Source: Bacteroidota bacterium (GTDB lineage Bacteria > Bacteroidota > Bacteroidia > Sphingobacteriales > Sphingobacteriaceae). Taken from it: a stretch of DNA of 60,695 nucleotides. Within the stretch, counting starts at the first letter, position 1. Each line of letters begins with the position of its first letter. A program made the position numbers and the translations under genes. Positions 1-5,946 of the stretch are shown in pieces. The stretch spans positions 1-60,695 of the forward strand of contig JABDCF010000009.1 in the NCBI GenBank assembly GCA_013288235.1. Direction: 5' to 3'. The notes beneath the pieces are model-generated. The model worked only from the letters and a program-made list of their open reading frames with translations, searched no databases and was not told the DNA's origin.

Positions 1-1162
1 ACAATACGGCGAAGAGTATTACTCGTTTGTAAACGGACAGCATACAACCCAGGGCGGTACGCACCAGGCTGCATTTCGCGAAGCGGTGGTAAAAACCATC
101 CGCGAATTTTATAAAAAAGACTTTGATGCTTCTGACGTACGCGCCTCTATCGTTGCTGCGATTGCCATAAAAGTTCAGGAGCCGGTGTTTGAATCTCAAA
201 CCAAAACAAAACTGGGTTCACAAAATATTGCGCCGGAAGGGCCTTCGGTAAAGACTTTTATCAATGATTTTATAAAGAAGGAATTAGACAATTACCTGCA
301 TAAAAACAAAGCCGTAGCGGATGCTCTTGAAAAACGCATTCTGCAATCGGAGCGTGAGCGTAAAGATATTGCCGGAATTAAAAAATTAGCCAATGAGCGG
401 GCAAAAAAAGCTTCCCTGCATAACCGCAAACTGCGCGACTGTAAGGTGCATTTTGATGAAACCCACGAGCGCCACCAGGATACCACCTTATTTATAACAG
501 AGGGCGACTCGGCCAGCGGATCGATCACCAAATCGCGGGATGTACAAACACAGGCGGTTTTCAGTTTGAAAGGTAAGCCGCTTAACTGCTATGGCCTTAC
601 AAAAAAGGTGGTGTATGAAAACGAGGAGTTTAATTTATTGCAACACGCACTAAATATTGAAGATGGCCTGGACGACCTGCGCTATAACAACATTGTAATA
701 GCCACCGATGCCGACGTGGATGGAATGCACATCAGGTTATTATTAATGACCTTCTTCCTGCAATTTTTTCCCGACTTGGTGAAGGCAGGGCATGTATTCA
801 TTTTACAAACGCCATTGTTCCGCGTCCGTAATAAAAAAGAAACTATTTATTGCTACAGCGATGAAGAGCGCCGCAATGCCATTGCCAAATTAGGCGTAAA
901 GCCCGAGATCACCCGATTTAAAGGTTTGGGCGAAATATCACCCGATGAGTTTGGTTTATTTATAGGCAAAGATATCCGCCTTGATCCTGTTATTCTTAAA
1001 GATGCCAACATTAAGGGCTTGCTTGAATATTTTATGGGCAAAAATACACCTGCAAGGCAGCTGCATATAGTTAATAATTTAAGGGTGGAGAAGGATGATG
1101 AAAGTATTAACCCGCTGGTGGCTGAAGATGTGGAAAATGTGAGTTTGCCGGTTGCGGTGTGA
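1..1162 (+). CDS. parE: DNA topoisomerase IV subunit B (5' truncated by window edge)
   Basis: ATPase/TOPRIM subunit of topoisomerase IV, which decatenates daughter chromosomes together with ParC. The reading frame is open from base 2, so the N-terminal ATPase part lies outside the window; a GTG at 86 is only an internal codon, because the residues before it ([15 protein letters not shown]) already match the GyrB/ParE family. The TOPRIM domain is complete: EGDSA at 500-514 and the metal-binding DADVDG at 707-724, followed by the RFKGLGE motif near 910-935. The C-terminus ends without the long GyrB insertion, which fits ParE. parC lies on the same strand 4.8 kb downstream (5947-8796), which together with the sequence favours ParE over GyrB. 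The gene converges on the HNH gene at 1278-1982. Confidence 0.93.
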   Translation, partial: QYGEEYYSFVNGQHTTQGGTHQAAFREAVVKTIREFYKKDFDASDVRASIVAAIAIKVQEPVFESQTKTKLGSQNIAPEGPSVKTFINDFIKKELDNYLHKNKAVADALEKRILQSERERKDIAGIKKLANERAKKASLHNRKLRDCKVHFDETHERHQDTTLFITEGDSASGSITKSRDVQTQAVFSLKGKPLNCYGLTKKVVYENEEFNLLQHALNIEDGLDDLRYNNIVIATDADVDGMHIRLLLMTFFLQFFPDLVKAGHVFILQTPLFRVRNKKETIYCYSDEERRNAIAKLGVKPEITRFKGLGEISPDEFGLFIGKDIRLDPVILKDANIKGLLEYFMGKNTPARQLHIVNNLRVEKDDESINPLVAEDVENVSLPVAV

Positions 1163-1171
1163 CGCCCCACC

Positions 1172-1245
1172 TTGTCATTGCGAACGAGGAACGAGTGAAG
1201 CAATCGCGAACTATACATGACCGTTATGCCAATTCGCGATTGCAA
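1172..1245. repeat. REP-like palindromic element, possible bidirectional terminator
   Basis: An 11-bp perfect inverted repeat (GCAATCGCGAA at 1200-1210, TTCGCGATTGC at 1233-1243) is preceded by a stretch beginning TTGTCATTGCGAACGAGG. This looks like the short interspersed CATTGCGA...GCAATCGC palindromes found in many bacterial genomes. It lies between the convergent parE and HNH genes, so it could also end transcription from both sides, although no clear T-run follows. Confidence 0.55.
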
Positions 1246-1277
1246 CAGCGGCACACAGCGATAAAGCTTATATAATT

Positions 1278-1982
1278 TTATATAACTTGGTATTCTATGT
1301 TCCCTTTAGCAAGATTATGTGCTTCACAAAGTACCTGTAGATTTTCTAATACTGTTTCGCCTTCTTTTGACCATGCTAATATATGGTCAAAGTGTATATT
1401 TTCGCCGGTAACTGTGATGCCGCAAAGCCTGCACTTGTTGCCGTCTCTCATTAATACCTGAACTTTTAACCTTTCACTTGGAGTTCTTTTAGTTTTGTGT
1501 TTAAAAATGACTTCACTTTCCTGAATCGGTTCAGATATATTTTCTTTAGGTTCAGTTTTCTCTATTTCTTCGATTTTGTCATTATCTGAATTGATGAATT
1601 CAACAAAGGCCTCAAGTGCCTTTCTCCATGTTCCAAATTTGCTTAAGTATTGATGTGTTGAATATTTTGAAAATGGTTGTCTTACATCTCTATAAGTAGG
1701 TTGCTGACCAAGACTTATCCACATGTTTTCTATATTTTCAAATAATTCCTTATCCGAAACATTAAGATTCTGAGTTAGTGTTATCTCTAATCCAGCTTTT
1801 AGTAAAGCTTTGTTCCATGTACCAAACCGTCTATTCACTGTATCTATGGTATACTTTCCGATTTCGTCGTATTCTCTCGAAGAGAACTTGTTTCTAACAA
1901 GTTTATCAGCAACCCTTTTCAAGTCGTCCAATAACTCTTGATCAGGAATATTATAATGAAAATCTTTTAGCTTATATTCCAT
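1278..1982 (-). CDS. HNH endonuclease with homing-endonuclease-associated repeats
   Basis: Predicted DNA nuclease of 234 residues. Two related N-terminal repeats of about 50 residues (roughly 15-65 and 75-127), each with a conserved 'FGTWxKAL' core, match my memory of the homing-endonuclease-associated repeat family that binds DNA. A charged linker follows, then a C-terminal HNH domain: CRLCG zinc knuckle, FDHILAWS and NLQVLCEAHN. Its start is 11 bases after the higA stop on the same strand, so it is probably the third gene of the higB-higA transcript. Two 60-base samples inside the gene are about 30% GC, against about 45% for a sampled parE stretch, which suggests recent acquisition. The target is unknown; it may be a mobile or defence nuclease. 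Confidence 0.8.
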   Translation of the reverse strand: MEYKLKDFHYNIPDQELLDDLKRVADKLVRNKFSSREYDEIGKYTIDTVNRRFGTWNKALLKAGLEITLTQNLNVSDKELFENIENMWISLGQQPTYRDVRQPFSKYSTHQYLSKFGTWRKALEAFVEFINSDNDKIEEIEKTEPKENISEPIQESEVIFKHKTKRTPSERLKVQVLMRDGNKCRLCGITVTGENIHFDHILAWSKEGETVLENLQVLCEAHNLAKGNIEYQVI

Positions 1983-1993
1983 AGATCAAAAGG

Positions 1994-2293
1994 TTACGCC
2001 GAATGCCTATAATCATAAGGCTTTAAATCAAGTTCCTTAGTCTTCTCCTCCGCCAAATGCAGGTTAAATTTAGTCTGCAAATTAGCCCAAATATCAGCCG
2101 TACCACCAAATACTTTAGCGATCCTGAAAGACATTTCAGGGGTGATATCTGATTTCTCATGAATGATCTTATTCAAACTCTGGCGCGAAATACCCAGCAT
2201 CTTTGCAGCTTCCGTTACACTTAGTTCATTTGCGTAGATCACCTCCTCACGTAAAATTTCACCGGGGTGAATTTGTCTCATTTGCCTCTTCAT
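1994..2293 (-). CDS. higA: HigA-family antitoxin (XRE-type HTH)
   Basis: Antitoxin of a type II HigBA module, 99 residues. The N-terminal IHPGEILREE motif and the helix-turn-helix around residues 26-50 (VTEAAKMLGISRQSLNKII) are typical of HigA/VapI proteins, which neutralise the toxin and repress their own promoter. The gene starts 9 bases after the stop of the toxin gene at 2303-2587, giving the toxin-first order usual for HigBA, and is followed after 11 bases by the HNH nuclease gene. Confidence 0.88.
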   Translation of the reverse strand: MKRQMRQIHPGEILREEVIYANELSVTEAAKMLGISRQSLNKIIHEKSDITPEMSFRIAKVFGGTADIWANLQTKFNLHLAEEKTKELDLKPYDYRHSA

Positions 2294-2302
2294 AGTATTT
2301 TA

Positions 2303-2587
2303 TTAATGATAATCAATATAATCAACATCATAAGCGTGTTGTCCGTCAAAGCGAAAAACAATACGATAGTTTTTATTAACCTTAATACTCCAAAACTCTA
2401 TCAGATCACCTGAAAGTTTGTGAATATTCCAGTTTTGGTATGCCCCAAAGTCTTCCGGTACTTGCTTGACAGCATCAATAACATCTAACATTCTTTCAAT
2501 ACGGCTGATCAGTTCGGCAGGCAATTTACCGCTATTGTTTTGTTCCCATAATAATCTAAGCCCTTTATGCTTGAAACTTTGTATCAT
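2303..2587 (-). CDS. higB: HigB-family toxin (RelE superfamily mRNA interferase)
   Basis: Predicted ribosome-dependent mRNA endonuclease of 94 residues, of the plasmid-maintenance 'killer' type. The start (MIQSFKHKGLRLLWEQ), the central W-N-I-H-K-L-S-G-D segment and the C-terminal YRIVFRF...DVDYIDYH are characteristic of this family and include the usual C-terminal His. The frame is intact. First gene of the higB-higA-HNH transcript; its start faces the divergent cdd gene, leaving 119 bases for both promoters. Confidence 0.87.
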   Translation of the reverse strand: MIQSFKHKGLRLLWEQNNSGKLPAELISRIERMLDVIDAVKQVPEDFGAYQNWNIHKLSGDLIEFWSIKVNKNYRIVFRFDGQHAYDVDYIDYH

Positions 2588-2706
2588 GCCTACTTGTAAA
2601 CTGTAAAGTTACAGTTGTCAAATTAATATTGCAATTTTTTTTAAAATCAAGGTTCAAACAAAAATAATTCTTACCTTGTACCCCCCATTTTATCGGGGAT
2701 ATACAA

Positions 2707-3213
2707 ATGACTAACCACGAAATAAAAATAAACTTTAAAGAATATCATTCTTTAAATGAACTAAATAAACCCGACTATGAGCTTTGCCAGGAAGCGATAA
2801 AGGCGCTGGCCAATTCCCATTCCCCATACTCAAAATTCCGCGTTGGCGCTGCGTTGCGTTTGCAAAGTGGAAAAATTGTTTATGGCAGTAACCAGGAAAA
2901 TGTTGCTTATCCATCAGGTTTATGTGCCGAGCGGGTGGCGCTGTTTCATTGCGGGGCCTACTATCCTGATGACCCTATTGAGGCTATGGCAGTAACTGCC
3001 CAAACAGACGAATTTGAAATTTCGCAGCCAGTAGCCTCCTGCGGCGCTTGTTTACAGGTATTGGCCGAGTACGAAAAAAAACAAAACAAGCCAATTGAGA
3101 TTATACTATTTTGCAATAACGGCCCTGCCTGGGTAATGAACAGTGTTGAAAGCTTTCTGCCATTTTTGTTTTTTGAAAATGGACTGTTGAAAGAGGAGAA
3201 AGGCGAAAGGTAA
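2707..3213 (+). CDS. cdd: Cytidine deaminase
   Basis: Deaminates cytidine and deoxycytidine to uridine and deoxyuridine in pyrimidine salvage; cytosolic zinc enzyme. The 168-residue protein has the zinc and catalytic motif CAE (in LCAERVALFH, about residue 78) and the second zinc motif SCGAC (about 117-121), plus the N-terminal 'SPYSKFRVGAAL' substrate loop, in which the family usually has Ser-x-Phe-x-Val-Gly-Ala. The length is slightly above that of the short tetrameric class. The last codons fall in a 13-bp direct repeat (3199-3211 and 3213-3225), so the C-terminus GLLKEEKGER looks repeat-derived and is probably not conserved. Confidence 0.93.
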   Translation: MTNHEIKINFKEYHSLNELNKPDYELCQEAIKALANSHSPYSKFRVGAALRLQSGKIVYGSNQENVAYPSGLCAERVALFHCGAYYPDDPIEAMAVTAQTDEFEISQPVASCGACLQVLAEYEKKQNKPIEIILFCNNGPAWVMNSVESFLPFLFFENGLLKEEKGER

Positions 3214-3225
3214 AAGGCGAAAGGT
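3199..3225 (+). repeat. 13-bp direct repeat spanning the cdd stop codon
   Basis: AAAGGCGAAAGGT occurs at 3199-3211 and again at 3213-3225, one base apart. The cdd stop codon TAA (3211-3213) sits at the junction. This seems to be a small intergenic tandem repeat that has entered the end of the coding region. Confidence 0.7.
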
Positions 3226-3257
3226 TATACTTGTTTATATTTCTTAAATTATCGATT

Positions 3258-3917
3258 ATGAAAATAAAGCTGTTTTTGCTCTTTTTAAGTATCACGGTCG
3301 CTACTCAACTACGCGCCCAACAGGGTTTTCCGTTTGCCAATGAGATCGGGGCATTTAAACACCAGGATAGTATCAAGTTCCCGCCGAAAGATGGCATTCT
3401 GTTTATCGGCAGTTCATCCATACGTAAATGGACTGACCTTGAGCAGCGTTTTTCCGGGAAGCCTATCATCAGGCGTGGGGTTGGCGGTTGTGAACTCTGG
3501 CAAATTGTTGATTATTATACGCCTTATATATTATTCCCATATCAACCCCGTAAAATTTTTATTTACGCCGGCGAAAATGACATCGCCGCTGGCAAAAGCA
3601 GCACATTTGTATTTGACGAGTTTCAAAAACTTTTTGAAATGATAAAGAAACAACTGCCTGATGCTACGGTGTGTTTTATGTCGATAAAGCCAAGCCCAAG
3701 CCGGGCTAAATATTTTGCTGTGGTTGATGAGGCTAACGGGTTGATCAAAAATTATTTGGCAAACAAGCCCAACAGTGCTTTTATAGATGTTAGTTCGGCG
3801 ATATTAAAAGATCATTCAACTGTACCAGACTCATCCCTTTTCGAGGCAGATTACCTTCATCTTAACAGCAAAGGCTATGATAAATGGCAGCAGGTTTTGG
3901 AGCCATTTGTTAATTAG
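3258..3917 (+). CDS. Secreted SGNH/GDSL-family hydrolase
   Basis: Predicted exported esterase or lipase of 219 residues. The ATG at 3258 gives a clean signal peptide (MKIKLFLLFLSITVATQLRAQ), so I prefer it to an upstream in-frame start at 3231. SGNH blocks are visible: FIGSSSIRKW (block I, GDS-like Ser), RGVGG (block II Gly), AGENDI (block III, GxND) and DYLHLN near the C-terminus (block V, Asp-x-x-His). The substrate cannot be told; many relatives deacetylate carbohydrates. It follows cdd by 44 bases on the same strand and is ended by the strong hairpin at 3929-3995. Confidence 0.85.
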   Translation: MKIKLFLLFLSITVATQLRAQQGFPFANEIGAFKHQDSIKFPPKDGILFIGSSSIRKWTDLEQRFSGKPIIRRGVGGCELWQIVDYYTPYILFPYQPRKIFIYAGENDIAAGKSSTFVFDEFQKLFEMIKKQLPDATVCFMSIKPSPSRAKYFAVVDEANGLIKNYLANKPNSAFIDVSSAILKDHSTVPDSSLFEADYLHLNSKGYDKWQQVLEPFVN

Positions 3918-3928
3918 TTAATTAGTTA

Positions 3929-3995
3929 ATTAGAGATTTGTGATTAGAGATTTGGAGGAGAATTTCCAACTAACCTCTAATCACAAATCTCTAAT
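3929..3995. terminator. 21-bp perfect inverted repeat between convergent genes
   Basis: Bases 3929-3949 are exactly complementary to 3975-3995, giving a 21-bp stem with a 25-base loop. Each arm contains internal copies of the word GATTAGAGATT. It lies between the stop of the SGNH gene (+) and the stop of the NTF2-like gene (-), so it can act as a bidirectional terminator; it is also likely to be a dispersed repeat. Confidence 0.65.
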
Positions 3996-4003
3996 CACTA
4001 ACC

Positions 4004-4423
4004 TCACTTAAACTCACTTTTTATTTTAATGATTTTCCAGCCATCTGTGTGGGCAAGGTTTATGGTGTCTATACGTGTATAGCTATCGTATTTAAATTCA
4101 ACTTTAACTACCGATGCTTCATCACCATCCTGGGTAACAGTAGTAGTTGTTTTAACTGATGGATCGGCGGTGGCGTTGTTTTTAAGATAATCAAGCAACT
4201 GACCTTTATTCCACGTATTTACATTATCGCCGCGTTGCATATCGAATTCCAGGTCGTCATCAAATATCGTGTTTAGGTCGCTGATCTTCCCTTTGGTGAT
4301 GTCATCGATATATGTTTTTATCACATCATCTTTAGTTTCTTTAAGGTTAGCTGGTTTTGCATTTACTGCCACGCAGACAAAAAGCAAAGTGATGCCTGCC
4401 AGCAATGATTTTAATGTTTTCAT
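4004..4423 (-). CDS. Secreted NTF2-like (putative lumazine-binding type) protein
   Basis: 139-residue exported protein with a signal peptide ending near AVNAKP. The rest fits the small cone-shaped SnoaL/NTF2-like fold (helices, then strands FEF...TTTVTQDGDEASVVKVEFKYDSYTRIDTINLAHTDGWKIIKIKSEF), a pattern common in Bacteroidota proteins labelled 'nuclear transport factor 2 family' or 'putative lumazine-binding'. The C-terminal 'DGWKIIKI' is the hallmark strand. No catalytic residues are evident and the ligand is unknown. Confidence 0.65.
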   Translation of the reverse strand: MKTLKSLLAGITLLFVCVAVNAKPANLKETKDDVIKTYIDDITKGKISDLNTIFDDDLEFDMQRGDNVNTWNKGQLLDYLKNNATADPSVKTTTTVTQDGDEASVVKVEFKYDSYTRIDTINLAHTDGWKIIKIKSEFK

Positions 4424-4619
4424 AGTTTTTTTATTTACGGTTAATTTTTAGATTTATGTTTATTAGACAGTCGAAAAAGGCCGTTCGTTACATGAAAACC
4501 TTTTGAAAAACCATATTTAACAAAGATTTAACAATTCCATGTCCGAAGCCTGATGCTGAAATCCTTTAGTGATTTTTAAAGAAAAAATCTAACTTTTGCG
4601 TAAGACTTTAATAAACACG

Positions 4620-5129
4620 ATGATAGAATTCACTACCATTATTCTGCAATTTTCTGAACAGGGCGAAAAAACCGGGTGGAGTTATGTTGAAGTCCCGGCT
4701 GACCTGGCGCAGCAACTAAAACCCGGCAATAAAAAATCATTCAGGGTGCGGGGTATGCTCGATGGGTTTGCTGTAAAGGGCATGGCTTTAATGCCCATGG
4801 GCGAAGGCAATTTTATAATGGCCTTAAAGGCAGAGGTAAGAAAAGGTATTCATAAAAATGCCGGGGCAATGTTACAGGTCAGGATTGAAGAAGACACCGA
4901 ATATAAAGTTGAAGTACCGGATGACTTACAGGAATGTTTTGATTTTGAGCCGGAAGCATTGGATTTTTTTAACAGCCTTCCAAAATCGCACCGGGATTAT
5001 TTTATTAAATGGATAGAAGGCGCTAAAACTAATGAAACCCGCGCCAAACGCGTTGTAAATACCGTTAATGCCATGCTGCGCAAATGGAAGTACAATCAAA
5101 TGATGCGCGAGATGAAGAAGGAGGGTTGA
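4620..5129 (+). CDS. YdeI/OmpD-associated family protein with DUF1905 domain
   Basis: 169 residues from the ATG at 4620; an in-frame TTG at 4596 is less likely. The N-terminal half is a DUF1905-like beta domain (GWSYVEVP...RVRGMLDGFAVKGMALMPMGEGNFIMAL...KGIHKNAGAMLQVRI). The C-terminal half is a bacteriocin-protection/YdeI-type helical region (PEALDFFNSLPKSHRDYFIKWIEGAKTNETRAKRVVNTVNAML). The biochemical role of the family is not established. A TAACTTTTG sequence at about 4589-4597 resembles the Bacteroidota -7 box with one extra base. Confidence 0.78.
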   Translation: MIEFTTIILQFSEQGEKTGWSYVEVPADLAQQLKPGNKKSFRVRGMLDGFAVKGMALMPMGEGNFIMALKAEVRKGIHKNAGAMLQVRIEEDTEYKVEVPDDLQECFDFEPEALDFFNSLPKSHRDYFIKWIEGAKTNETRAKRVVNTVNAMLRKWKYNQMMREMKKEG

Positions 5130-5177
5130 TGTGCGGATGTGCGAATTTCAGATGTGCGGATTTTGAATTTGCGGATG
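5127..5177. repeat. GATGTGCGGAT-type repeat cluster, left copy
   Basis: Directly after the YdeI-like stop, the words GATGTGCGGATGTGCG, CAGATGTGCGGATTT and TTTGCGGATG follow one another within 50 bases. The same words occur in inverted orientation at 5796-5905, on the other side of the toxin-antitoxin pair. Confidence 0.7.
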
Positions 5178-5179
5178 AA

Positions 5180-5479
5180 TTATAGTTTTCGCTTTTTAGG
5201 ATGTTGCCGGTTATCAAAAACTGAGATTATAACAATTTCAGTTCTGTAAACCTTAAAGAAAATAGATGTTTGAGGAGAAATAACCGCACGGCGCACATTT
5301 TTATGTTCAGAGAGTAAGGGAAATTGATCAGGTGTTTGTTGAATTCTTTCAGCTGTTTTGTCGATTTGATCACTTACTCTTAAAGCAACTTTTTCGCCCC
5401 ATTCGCTTAATAAATAGTAAGTAAGCTTTCCGTTTTCTCCCGATGCACTGGCAGACCATCGCAGACTTTTAACGGCCAT
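5180..5479 (-). CDS. RelE/ParE-superfamily toxin
   Basis: 99-residue protein with the ParE/RelE layout: N-terminal SLRWSASASGENGKLTYYLLSEWGEK (helix pair after strand 1), QQTPDQFPLLSEHKNVRRAVISPQTSIFFKV and C-terminal EIVIISVFDNRQHPKK. The C-terminal 'FDNRQHP' segment is typical of Bacteroidota RelE/ParE toxins. The start codon overlaps the end of the antitoxin gene (5469-5726) by 11 bases, so translation is probably coupled. It is not clear whether it targets mRNA or gyrase. Confidence 0.82.
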   Translation of the reverse strand: MAVKSLRWSASASGENGKLTYYLLSEWGEKVALRVSDQIDKTAERIQQTPDQFPLLSEHKNVRRAVISPQTSIFFKVYRTEIVIISVFDNRQHPKKRKL

Positions 5480-5726
5480 TTTGCTTACGGTACTCGGCTA
5501 TTTTCTTATTCATTTCAGCCATCACATACTCGTGAGAATGTGTCCGGCCAGCTTTAACATCCGCTAACCCAGCCTTTATCCCTTCAATGGCGGCTTCTGG
5601 GAGATCGCCCCAATCATCGTCGTCCTCATCTTCTGTAACTTCAAACCTCACCCCCATACGAATAAATATAGCTTCCAATTCAGGTAAATCGTCTTCGTTA
5701 TCTATTTGTAGTTTTAACGTTGTCAT
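5469..5726 (-). CDS. Antitoxin of the RelE/ParE-type module
   Basis: 85-residue acidic protein, upstream of and overlapping the toxin gene by 11 bases; antitoxin-first order. It has an N-terminal strand MTTLKLQID, a very acidic middle (EVTEDEDDDDWGDLPEAAIEGIKAGLADVKAGRT) and a helical C-terminus rich in Lys that could wrap the toxin. The segment 'AAIEGIKAGLADVKAGR' is typical of small Bacteroidota antitoxins encoded beside RelE/ParE toxins. The N-terminal part may bind the operator. Confidence 0.78.
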   Translation of the reverse strand: MTTLKLQIDNEDDLPELEAIFIRMGVRFEVTEDEDDDDWGDLPEAAIEGIKAGLADVKAGRTHSHEYVMAEMNKKIAEYRKQNGR

Positions 5727-5795
5727 AACTCAAATTTACCAACATTTAAGTTATTTTCCTAATTAGCAGCTTAATTGGGGCTGATATTTTCTTTT

Positions 5796-5905
5796 TCATC
5801 CGCACATCTGTAATCCGCACATTCAAATCTTCACATCAAAAAGATGTTGAAATCTAATAAGGTGTTCAAAAAATCCGCGCTTCCGTAATCCGCACATCTG
5901 CACAT
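5796..5905. repeat. ATCCGCACATC-type repeat cluster, right (inverted) copy
   Basis: Contains CATCCGCACATCTGTAATCC, TCCGCACATTCAAATCTTC and CCGTAATCCGCACATCTGC, the reverse complement of the words at 5127-5177. It occupies most of the space between the antitoxin start and parC. Together the two clusters bracket the toxin-antitoxin pair in inverted orientation. Confidence 0.7.
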
Positions 5906-5946
5906 TATCCCCTATCTTTACCAATCCATATTTTTTTAAGTGTAGA

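Noticed and set aside
853..1254. 133-residue antisense frame across the end of parE and the REP-like repeat
   Set aside because: Antisense to the conserved TOPRIM-C-terminal region of parE.
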